In this document: one piece after another, positions 1 through 5,041 of the stretch
Layout of the letters: the number at the start of each line of letters is the position of its first letter
Position numbering within the stretch: the first letter of the stretch is position 1
Assembly: GCA_002688165.1 (NCBI GenBank)
Contig: NZCB01000015.1
Span: 9,835-15,007 of the forward strand
Source of the DNA: Candidatus Pacearchaeota archaeon
Lineage (GTDB): Archaea > Nanobdellota > Nanobdellia > Pacearchaeales > GW2011-AR1
Reading direction: 5' to 3'
DNA length: 5,173 bases
Notes under the pieces: generated by a model
Told to the model about the DNA's origin: nothing
The model's database searches: none
Seen by the model: only the letters and a program-made list of their open reading frames with translations
Program-made: the position numbers and the translations under genes

Positions 1-35
1 TCCTTATCTCTTCCTATAATTATATCGTATGGCAT
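1..35 (-). CDS. 5' end of a leftward gene, possibly a HerA-like ATPase (partial)
   Basis: Only the first 11 complete codons lie in the window, reading MPYDIIIGRDK, and the gene continues past the left edge. The start is supported by a purine-rich Shine-Dalgarno stretch (aaaggaga on the minus strand, positions 50-43) ending 7 bases before the ATG at 35-33, and by a TATA-like box at 71-78. A second ATG at 43-41 is rejected because its frame stops after seven codons. From memory, archaeal HerA/DUF87-type ATPases can begin with a similar YDIIIGRD segment, which would fit the neighbouring single-strand-binding and clamp-loader genes. Eleven residues are too few to assign a family, so the ATPase identity is a guess while the existence of a coding start is more likely. 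Confidence 0.45.
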   Translation of the reverse strand, partial: MPYDIIIGRDK

Positions 36-70
36 GCAATCATCTCCTTTAATAGACTAATCTAAATTGT

Positions 71-78
71 TATTTAAC
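71..78 (-). promoter_or_regulatory. Probable TATA box for the leftward gene at the left edge
   Basis: The minus strand reads gttaaata, preceded by a purine-rich BRE-like stretch (aaaaagag). A start site about 26 bases downstream would fall near positions 48-50, leaving a leader of about 13-15 bases that just contains the Shine-Dalgarno sequence. The position is judged by consensus and spacing only. Confidence 0.45.
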
Positions 79-123
79 TCTTTTTATTGTGGATAATATA
101 ATAATAATGGTTCAATATAAACC

Positions 124-131
124 TTTAAATA
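124..131 (+). promoter_or_regulatory. Probable TATA box for the single-strand-binding protein gene
   Basis: The sequence tttaaata is a near-perfect archaeal box A. Transcription would start near positions 152-155, giving a leader of roughly 20 bases that includes a gaagga ribosome-binding site at 163-168, six bases before the ATG at 175. This promoter is divergent from the one at 71-78, so the stretch 36-174 is a two-way promoter region with no gene in it. Confidence 0.6.
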
Positions 132-174
132 CCATATTTACAAACTTTAATTAACTAAATACGAAGGAAACAAT

Positions 175-585
175 ATGAAAATTTCAGAACTTAATATAGG
201 TCAAGGAAATGTTGAAGTTGAGGGTACTGTCAAGGAGATTGGCGAAGCTAAGACTTTTAACAAGTTCGGTAAGGACCTATCAGTTGCTAACGCTATGCTA
301 GAAGATGATTCTGGATCTATAAAATTAACATTATGGAATGATGATGTTACAAGATTCAAAGATGGCGATAAGCTAAAAGTTGTTAATGGATATGTTAATG
401 AATTCCAGGGTGAGAAACAATTAACATCAGGGAAGTTTGGAAGTTTGGAAAAAGTTGATGGAAGTTCTGCACCAGCAGAATCTTCTGAAGAAGCTCCTGC
501 AGAAGAAGCTCCTATGGAAGAAACATCAGAAGAACCAGCTGAAGAACCTACAGAACAGGAAACAACTGAAGAAACAGTCTTCTAA
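175..585 (+). CDS. OB-fold single-stranded DNA-binding protein with acidic C-terminal tail
   Basis: A 136-residue protein that probably binds single-stranded DNA during replication and repair. Residues about 1-94 look like one OB-fold of the RPA/archaeal SSB type. The strand pattern starts with VEVEGTVKEIG (13-23), continues through the conserved acidic turn LEDDSGSIKLTLWND (42-56) with Trp54, and ends in KLKVVNGYVNEFQG (67-79). Phe28, Phe31, Trp54, Tyr73 and Phe77 are candidates for stacking on bases. Residues 95-136 form a disordered tail rich in Glu, Pro, Ala, Ser and Thr that ends Thr-Val-Phe; such tails in SSB proteins recruit partner proteins. The start is supported by a gaagga site six bases upstream and a good TATA box. 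The gene converges on rfcL, which supports a role in replication. A general nucleic-acid-binding OB protein remains possible. Confidence 0.85.
   Translation: MKISELNIGQGNVEVEGTVKEIGEAKTFNKFGKDLSVANAMLEDDSGSIKLTLWNDDVTRFKDGDKLKVVNGYVNEFQGEKQLTSGKFGSLEKVDGSSAPAESSEEAPAEEAPMEETSEEPAEEPTEQETTEETVF
487..513 (+). repeat. Short in-frame tandem repeat in the acidic tail of the SSB gene
   Basis: The 12-base unit gaagaagctcct occurs at 487-498 and again at 502-513, a 15-base period that encodes EEAP-AEEAP. Looser EE-containing units follow up to about 570. This is the usual way acidic tails of SSB-like proteins expand and contract, and it is probably only a coding repeat. Confidence 0.6.
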
Positions 586-586
586 T

Positions 587-615
587 AATTATTATTTTTT
601 TATTATTATTTATAC
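587..615 (+). terminator. U-rich terminator after the SSB gene
   Basis: Immediately after the SSB stop codon the plus strand is almost pure A/T with a run of seven T at 595-601 and further T-rich sequence. Archaeal RNA polymerase terminates at such U-tracts without needing a hairpin. The region also covers the last codons of the convergent rfcL gene. On the minus strand it is A-rich, so it should not terminate the rfcL transcript. Confidence 0.55.
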
Positions 616-1823
616 CTATTCAAACCACTAGATACGACCAAATCTATTTCTTTTTCTTTTAGATAATCTATCTCTTTGTCTTCTAAATCCATCTTATTTT
701 TAGTTTCTTCATTTAAACTACTTAATATTAAAGGCATTAGATTTTTATCTTTCATAGCCTTCTTTTTAGACATATGGCATAATTTTGCATATTTTTCTAT
801 AATAGATTTTATCTTCGCATTTCTCATATTTGCCATCCAAATTTTTAAAATTCTAGTAGGTTTTTTGTAACTGATAAATCTGTTATTTTTTAATCTAGTA
901 GCTGATGCAACTCCTCCGCTAAGAAAAAAACTTTGGTAGACTAAGAATCTCCAATATTGTTTTCTATAAATTCTTCCTTTAAAGATATCTGCTCTGCTTA
1001 AACATTCATAGGCCTTAGTTAATGCCTTCCCTTGATATTCTAAAGGAATATTTTCTTCAATCCATAATAAGATTTCATCAATGCTCAGATCGCTATTATC
1101 AAAAATCCTTAAAGTTTGTTCATCAACTTGGTTTTGGAATAATTTCTTTAAATCATTAAAAATATCTTGTTTCTTTTCTCTTAAAGAAATATCATCAATA
1201 TTTTCTTCTCCTAAAAGAATTACACTTTCTAAATCATTTAGTGCGGCCCGGACATCTCCTCTAGATCCTTTAACAATAAGATCAATAGTTTCTGGTTTTA
1301 TTTTTTTATTCTCCTTCTTAAGAACCTCAGTTATTATTTGTTTTACATCAATATCTGATAATTCTTTCAAGCTGACAATTTTACAACTTTTTCTTAGTAG
1401 ACTGAATTTCTTTTTCCAGATATCGTTAGAAGTTATGATGATAGGAACTTTGGTTTTACTTATTAAGGCTATTAGTTCTGGTAATCCTCCACGATCACTT
1501 CCAGTAATACCATCTGCTTCATCCATTAAAATTAGTTTACCTTTTCCAAATAAAGATTGTTGTTCTAAGCTAGGTTTTAGAACAGCCTCCAAACTAGATC
1601 TATTTCTTAGATCACTAGCATTTAGTTCAAATAATTCTAAATCATTTTCTTTGGCTAATGCTAATGCCATGCTAGTTTTTCCAGTTCCCACAGGGCCATT
1701 TAAAATTAAAGCTTTTTTAGCAGGAAACATCCTAAGAAAATTTCTAACCTCTTCTACAGCGATAGATTGTCCTTTTATATCGTTTAGATTATCTACACGA
1801 TATTTTTCGATTAGGGGTATCAT
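606..1823 (-). CDS. rfcL: Replication factor C large subunit (clamp loader)
   Basis: A 405-residue AAA+ ATPase, the large subunit of the archaeal clamp loader that places the PCNA ring on primer-template DNA. Motifs in order: a degenerate RFC box near the start (IEKYRV, 5-10), Walker A GPVGTGKT (43-50, Lys49), LNAS-D (67-71), Walker B LILMDEAD (97-104), sensor 1 TSND (131-134) and sensor 2 GDVRAALNDLE (189-199, Arg192). The SRC arginine-finger motif of small subunits is absent (LRKSCK at 143-148), as expected for a large subunit. The C-terminal region contains the clamp-loader collar, including KQYWRFLVYQSFF (288-300). The protein is shorter than most archaeal RfcL (typically nearer 480-500) and ends SSGLNRYK, with no recognisable PCNA-interacting motif. 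Translation starts at ATG directly after the rfcS stop (TAAATG), with a GAGGTG ribosome-binding site inside rfcS, so the two are co-transcribed and probably translationally coupled. Confidence 0.95.
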   Translation of the reverse strand: MIPLIEKYRVDNLNDIKGQSIAVEEVRNFLRMFPAKKALILNGPVGTGKTSMALALAKENDLELFELNASDLRNRSSLEAVLKPSLEQQSLFGKGKLILMDEADGITGSDRGGLPELIALISKTKVPIIITSNDIWKKKFSLLRKSCKIVSLKELSDIDVKQIITEVLKKENKKIKPETIDLIVKGSRGDVRAALNDLESVILLGEENIDDISLREKKQDIFNDLKKLFQNQVDEQTLRIFDNSDLSIDEILLWIEENIPLEYQGKALTKAYECLSRADIFKGRIYRKQYWRFLVYQSFFLSGGVASATRLKNNRFISYKKPTRILKIWMANMRNAKIKSIIEKYAKLCHMSKKKAMKDKNLMPLILSSLNEETKNKMDLEDKEIDYLKEKEIDLVVSSGLNRYK

Positions 1824-2789
1824 TTAAACACCTCTGCCAGCCATTACAAAACTAGCTAACAAAGCTTCAAGTTGTATAAACTCATCACTACCTTCTGTTA
1901 ACCTAAATTCAATCTCTCCAGTCTTTTCTGTTAATCTAACTTTGATTTCGGGGTCAATTGCTAATCCCCAGATTTCTTTTTGGATTGATTTGATTATATC
2001 ACTCCCAGATACTGAATCACGTAACATAACATCTAATAATTTTTCCTTGGATTTTAAGAAATCTCCGCTCAAAGCATATTCTAATACAATCTTAACATCG
2101 CCTGGTTTGGCTGTTGAACTAAGTGTATTGACTAAATCTGGAGTTATATTGTTTGTAACGGCAGCGGTAGCTTGTAGTAAGTTTATGACTCTTCTACAAT
2201 CTCCTTCGCTATCCTCATATAGAGCTTCAATACCTTGATCATCTATCTGCAAATTTTCTTTTTCAGCAATTAATCTTATTCTTTTTTCAACATCTTTTCT
2301 TTCTAATAATTTGAATCTAAGGATAACACACCTAGATTGAATTGGATCTATAATCTTACTGCTGTAATTGCAACTCATAACAAATCTACAATTACTACTA
2401 TAATTTTCCATAGTTCTTCTTAAGGCTTGTTGGGCCTCTTTTGTTAGAGCGTCAGCCTCATCTAAAAATATAACTTTGAATTTAACGTTTCCAATTGGTT
2501 TTGTTCTTGCAAAATCTTTCACCTTTTGTCTTACAACATCTATTCCGCGTTCATCACTTGCATTTAATTCCAAATAATTCTCTCTCCAATTATCTCCATA
2601 TAATTCTTTAACTACAATTAAGGCTAGAGTACTTTTCCCAGTTCCTGCAGGTCCTGCAAATAATAAATGGGGAATATTCATTGCATTAGTAAGATTTGTT
2701 ACTCTCTTAACTATCTCATCTTGCCCTACAACCCCCTCAAACTTCTTTGGCCTATATTTTTCAGTCCAGATACTAGTATCTTGTTCCAT
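1824..2789 (-). CDS. rfcS: Replication factor C small subunit (clamp loader)
   Basis: A 321-residue AAA+ ATPase, the small subunit of the archaeal RFC clamp loader; several copies combine with one RfcL to open and load PCNA. Motifs in order: RFC box WTEKYRP (8-14), Walker A GPAGTGKS (46-53, Lys52), LNASDERG (75-82), Walker B VIFLDEAD (106-113), the QQALRRTME helix (120-128), sensor 1 SCNYSSK (139-145), the SRC arginine finger (152-154) and sensor 2 GDCRR (196-200). The rest is the helical collar. Length and motif set are typical for the family, and no intein is present although RFC genes sometimes carry one. It is the first gene of an rfcS-rfcL operon. A TATA box centred about 26 bases before the ATG and the absence of a ribosome-binding site suggest a leaderless transcript. 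Confidence 0.97.
   Translation of the reverse strand: MEQDTSIWTEKYRPKKFEGVVGQDEIVKRVTNLTNAMNIPHLLFAGPAGTGKSTLALIVVKELYGDNWRENYLELNASDERGIDVVRQKVKDFARTKPIGNVKFKVIFLDEADALTKEAQQALRRTMENYSSNCRFVMSCNYSSKIIDPIQSRCVILRFKLLERKDVEKRIRLIAEKENLQIDDQGIEALYEDSEGDCRRVINLLQATAAVTNNITPDLVNTLSSTAKPGDVKIVLEYALSGDFLKSKEKLLDVMLRDSVSGSDIIKSIQKEIWGLAIDPEIKVRLTEKTGEIEFRLTEGSDEFIQLEALLASFVMAGRGV
1829..1834 (-). promoter_or_regulatory. Ribosome-binding site for rfcL inside the end of rfcS
   Basis: The minus strand reads GAGGTG within the last codons of rfcS (Arg-Gly-Val), five bases before the rfcL ATG. Together with the abutting TAAATG this argues for translational coupling and fixes the rfcL start. Confidence 0.6.
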
Positions 2790-2810
2790 GTATAAAATCA
2801 GCTAATTGTT

Positions 2811-2818
2811 TTTATAAA
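2811..2818 (-). promoter_or_regulatory. Probable TATA box of the rfcS-rfcL operon
   Basis: The minus strand reads tttataaa within atatatttataaaaac. Its centre lies about 26 bases before the rfcS ATG at 2789, so transcription would begin at or next to the start codon. The lack of a purine-rich ribosome-binding site upstream of the ATG agrees with a leaderless mRNA. Confidence 0.6.
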
Positions 2819-2894
2819 TATATTTGTGGTAAGAAACATTGATTTTAGGTAAGTATGTAGAATGTGCGGGGATTAATTGGGTTTTGGGGGAAGA

Positions 2895-3239
2895 TTAACC
2901 TCTATGAATAAGCCTATCTAAAGCTTTTTTATGTGCACGATCTAAACCTTCTTCAGATTTAGCAACCATGTAGCAAGGTTTACTTCTAATATATTGTATT
3001 TCTATGGGGATGTTATCAATATTTCCAGAATATTTTGAGCTTTTAGATGAAGATTTTATAATTAATTCTGCAGGATTATCAAAGATCAAAGGTATTTGCC
3101 CTTCTAACTCAATTCTTCTTAAAGGTTTTCTGAAATTATCTTTGGGGGATTTTTTTTTGCGTTCTTCGGAAGGATCTCCTAGCTCCGAGACTGCATAGTA
3201 CATACCCATATTTCCATCATATGCAAAAGATTTGACCAT
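2895..3239 (-). CDS. Hypothetical protein, 114 residues
   Basis: I do not recognise this protein. It has no signal peptide, membrane segment or obvious catalytic motif. A mixed N-terminal part contains DGNMGMYYAVSELG (8-21). A very basic stretch follows (ERKKKSPKDNFRKPLRR, 26-42), then a strand-rich middle (IELEGQIPLIFDNPAELIIKS, about 43-63) and a probable C-terminal amphipathic helix (EEGLDRAHKKALDRLIHRG, 96-114). The basic composition would suit a nucleic-acid- or ribosome-associated protein, but that is only a guess. It lies 105 bases upstream of rfcS and 98 bases downstream of the PafA/Dop-family gene, in the same direction as both. It lacks a ribosome-binding site and may be leaderless. 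Codon use and base composition resemble the neighbours, so it is probably a real gene. Confidence 0.7.
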   Translation of the reverse strand: MVKSFAYDGNMGMYYAVSELGDPSEERKKKSPKDNFRKPLRRIELEGQIPLIFDNPAELIIKSSSKSSKYSGNIDNIPIEIQYIRSKPCYMVAKSEEGLDRAHKKALDRLIHRG

Positions 3240-3265
3240 TTGTATTTTATTTGATTTTTTTTTTA

Positions 3266-3273
3266 AAATTAAA
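3266..3273 (-). promoter_or_regulatory. Possible TATA box for the 114-residue hypothetical protein
   Basis: The minus strand reads gtttaatttta here, about 30 bases upstream of the ATG at 3239. A start site would fall within about five bases of the ATG, matching the absence of a ribosome-binding site. The surrounding DNA is nearly all A/T, so the match is weak evidence. Confidence 0.35.
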
Positions 3274-3337
3274 CGTAATTATTTAGAATAAATTTAGGTT
3301 TTTAAATTTATCTAAATTTTATGAAAATAATTTATTG

Positions 3338-4660
3338 TTAGTTTAAAATATTCTCAAGAGTATTATCTTCTTTAGTCTCCCCATAGGGATCAGGTAGTTC
3401 AATAGTTGTTTCATTCTTGAGTGTTATCTTATTCCACCATATACTCTTGACTTTCTTTGAAGAAATTAATCTGCCTCTAGCCCATGCACGAGTATCTTCC
3501 GGGGGATTTTCTATGGCATGGGCAATATCTATATCTGAAGCTATTCTATCTACATACCCATTATCTTCTAACATATAAAATAATCCATTTCCTAATTCAT
3601 GATATTGAAGGTCAATATTTCTAACCTCAGGCTCCCCTAATCGCTTATTTGTTTTTTTAAGATAAGAATCAATTAAATTTTTCTTTATTATCCAATCTAA
3701 CTGTCTTGATAGTTCTAATGGTTCTTCCTCTAATGAATTTAAAGTATTTATCCATCTATTAAGTATTTCATCAGTCATACTATCTCTACCGCGATATTCA
3801 CTATCTGCTTGTTCATAGTAAAATTTTTGAATTTCGATAGCAGTAAATCTTCCTTTATCTGTGTCTATCATTATTTTTAGATCTGTGTCCTGAGATATCC
3901 TATGGAGACTTTCTAGTGGATTTTTGATAGAGATATTTTTTAGTTTTCTATCTTCATATAGATCTAAGATTAATGCCATAGTCCCCATTTTCAAAAATAT
4001 AGAAGTTTCAGAAAGATTTGCATCTCCTGAGACAACATGGAACCGATAATATTTTGGATTAGAAAGATGTACATCTCTTGTATTAACAATTGGTTTTTCA
4101 CTATAGGTAGTCATACTAGAAATATTGCAATCGATACTTCTGGCTTTTTGAGATATTTCATATTCTCCCCGATTATTAATAGAACCGCTGCCTGCAAAGA
4201 TTATTCTAGTTACTAAAAATCCTAACATAGAATTATAAAATCTACTTTGATCTACATTAGAACGTTCCATGCAGTAACTTTCATGAGACCCATAGGAATT
4301 TTCATGACTATCAATATTGTTCTTAAATAATCTTAGTTCTTCTGCTTTTAATCTTTTCAGGTTTTTTGGAATTATATATTCTCCTGCCTTATCCCACATC
4401 ATTGCATCTAAAGGGTTTGTTGTTTCAGGGCTAGCATATTCTGGATGATTACAATCTACATAAATTCTCGCTCCATTTTCTATAAAGGGTTTTGGATTTT
4501 TTAGTCTCCAATGAGAATTATAATCTCCAGGTAGCCCATATTCTTGTTCTGTGCCCATAACCCTTTTTCTAGTCCATAATAATTCAGCAGAAGGTTTAGA
4601 TTTTAGATTATTATCTTTATTTTGAAATAAATTTTTAATAATAGATAATAGGTTTTTCAT
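3338..4660 (-). CDS. PafA/Dop-family enzyme (Pup ligase or depupylase)
   Basis: A glutamine-synthetase-fold enzyme of the family that attaches (PafA) or removes (Dop) Pup at target lysines. Taking ATG at 4660 as start gives 440 residues; a longer frame opens at a GTG at 4681-4679, but that codon lies inside a hairpin stem. Numbering from that GTG: the metal/ATP motif GTEQEYG is at 43-49, ENGARIYVDCNHPEYASPE at 68-86 with Asp76 at the catalytic aspartate position, NNIDSHENSYGSHESY at 121-136, PIVNTRD at 197-203, GDANLSETSIFLKMG at 219-233, LDWIIKKNLIDSY at 328-340 and ENPPEDTRAWARGRLISS at 391-408. It has PafA-like length and PafA-like second half but several Dop-like signatures, and no long Dop loop, so ligase versus depupylase cannot be settled. 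About 34 residues precede the usual family start. It follows the Pup-like gene by 56 bases in the same direction, the expected substrate-enzyme pairing. Confidence 0.9.
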   Translation of the reverse strand: MKNLLSIIKNLFQNKDNNLKSKPSAELLWTRKRVMGTEQEYGLPGDYNSHWRLKNPKPFIENGARIYVDCNHPEYASPETTNPLDAMMWDKAGEYIIPKNLKRLKAEELRLFKNNIDSHENSYGSHESYCMERSNVDQSRFYNSMLGFLVTRIIFAGSGSINNRGEYEISQKARSIDCNISSMTTYSEKPIVNTRDVHLSNPKYYRFHVVSGDANLSETSIFLKMGTMALILDLYEDRKLKNISIKNPLESLHRISQDTDLKIMIDTDKGRFTAIEIQKFYYEQADSEYRGRDSMTDEILNRWINTLNSLEEEPLELSRQLDWIIKKNLIDSYLKKTNKRLGEPEVRNIDLQYHELGNGLFYMLEDNGYVDRIASDIDIAHAIENPPEDTRAWARGRLISSKKVKSIWWNKITLKNETTIELPDPYGETKEDNTLENILN

Positions 4661-4675
4661 AGTAATAAAATTAAA

Positions 4676-4696
4676 AGCCACACCGAAGTGTGGGCT
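4676..4696 (-). terminator. UUCG-loop hairpin between the Pup-like gene and its enzyme gene (attenuator or partial terminator)
   Basis: On the minus strand agcccacac-ttcg-gtgtggct forms a stem of six G/C-rich pairs (CCACAC with GTGTGG) closed by a C(UUCG)G tetraloop, extended by two or three more pairs after a bulged base. It is followed by cttttaatttt and preceded by tttatttttt. In this AT-rich DNA such a stem is conspicuous. It could end or stall part of the transcripts after the Pup-like gene, or protect the 3' end of a processed short mRNA. It overlaps the GTG at 4681-4679, which argues against that start for the enzyme. Confidence 0.6.
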
Positions 4697-4716
4697 AAAA
4701 AATAAATTGGAGAAAA

Positions 4717-4902
4717 TTATTCTCCTGAATTTTGTGTATAGTCTCTTGCAAGAGTTCTATCTCTTGTTACAACACTATCGACATCTTCCAAAAAGTCGTT
4801 TCTAAGAGTTGATGATCTATCAGTTCTTGGATCATCTAATAAAGCTGTTCCGCTTCCAGAATTGTAAGAATCTCCAAAAGAGTCATATGTTTCTCTAGTC
4901 AT
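4717..4902 (-). CDS. Pup-like (prokaryotic ubiquitin-like) protein modifier
   Basis: A 61-residue, polar, probably disordered protein ending Asn-Ser-Gly-Glu. Its C-terminal half lines up with actinobacterial Pup. NDFLEDVDSVV (35-45) matches DDLLDEIDDVL, and after a linker one residue shorter, ARDYTQNSGE (52-61) matches VRAYVQKGGQ, keeping Arg, Tyr, Gln and the penultimate Gly. The final residue is already Glu, as in Pups that need no deamidation before ligation. The terminal Tyr-x-Gln-x-Ser-Gly-Glu also resembles, from memory, UBact proteins. By family knowledge the C-terminal Glu side chain is joined to target lysines by PafA. It has 10 Asp and 7 Arg but no Lys or Cys, unusual in so AT-rich a genome. 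A GGAGGT ribosome-binding site five bases before the ATG and a good TATA box suggest strong expression. A PafA/Dop-family gene follows directly. Confidence 0.85.
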   Translation of the reverse strand: MTRETYDSFGDSYNSGSGTALLDDPRTDRSSTLRNDFLEDVDSVVTRDRTLARDYTQNSGE

Positions 4903-4907
4903 TTTTA

Positions 4908-4913
4908 ACCTCC
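4908..4913 (-). promoter_or_regulatory. Strong ribosome-binding site of the Pup-like gene
   Basis: The minus strand reads GGAGGT, a full Shine-Dalgarno match and the strongest in the window, five bases before the ATG at 4902. It fixes the start of this small gene and predicts high translation, as expected for a modifier needed in excess of its enzyme. Confidence 0.75.
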
Positions 4914-4944
4914 ATAATTTAATAATAATATAAGGATTACAGAG

Positions 4945-4952
4945 TATTTAAG
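4945..4952 (-). promoter_or_regulatory. Probable TATA box of the Pup-like/enzyme operon
   Basis: The minus strand reads cttaaata, preceded by an A-rich BRE-like stretch (ataaaaaa). The start site would fall near 4920-4924, giving a leader of about 20 bases that carries the GGAGGT site. This separates the operon from the gene upstream, which ends at 5042. The remaining gap, 4953-5041, holds no gene I can support. Confidence 0.6.
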
Positions 4953-5041
4953 TTTTTTATAACTCCAAATTGTTCATTTGATAATTCTTTATTATCTTCA
5001 TCTCAAGCCGGCTATAAATTGTTAATTCAACTCTGCACTAA

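Noticed and set aside
437..631. A 64-codon open frame overlapping the SSB tail in another frame
   Set aside because: Its Lys/Leu/Gln repeats are simply the GAA-rich acidic-tail repeats read out of frame.
1081..1827. A 248-codon open frame on the plus strand opposite rfcL
   Set aside because: It is antisense to a gene with a full set of RFC motifs, its translation is a Ser/Phe/Leu-rich mirror typical of antisense frames, and it has no ribosome-binding site or recognisable domain.
1824..2789. A possible intein in the clamp-loader genes
   Set aside because: RFC genes are known intein sites, but both Walker A regions are uninterrupted and the small subunit has the normal length.
4661..4681. GTG at 4681-4679 as the start of the PafA/Dop-family enzyme
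   Set aside because: The codon lies within the stem of the UUCG hairpin, has no ribosome-binding site, and only adds seven residues; the ATG at 4660 is preferred, though it also lacks a clear ribosome-binding site.
4717..4902. Reading the 61-residue protein as a random short hypothetical or an antitoxin
   Set aside because: The aligned Pup-type helix and Tyr-x-Gln-x-Ser-Gly-Glu end, the strong GGAGGT site and the adjacent PafA/Dop-family gene together make the Pup assignment far more likely.
4953..5041. A 14-codon frame (MKIIKNYQMNNLEL) and the palindrome agccggct between the right-edge gene and the Pup-like gene
   Set aside because: The tiny frame has no ribosome-binding site and ends upstream of the predicted promoter; the eight-base palindrome alone is not enough to call an operator.
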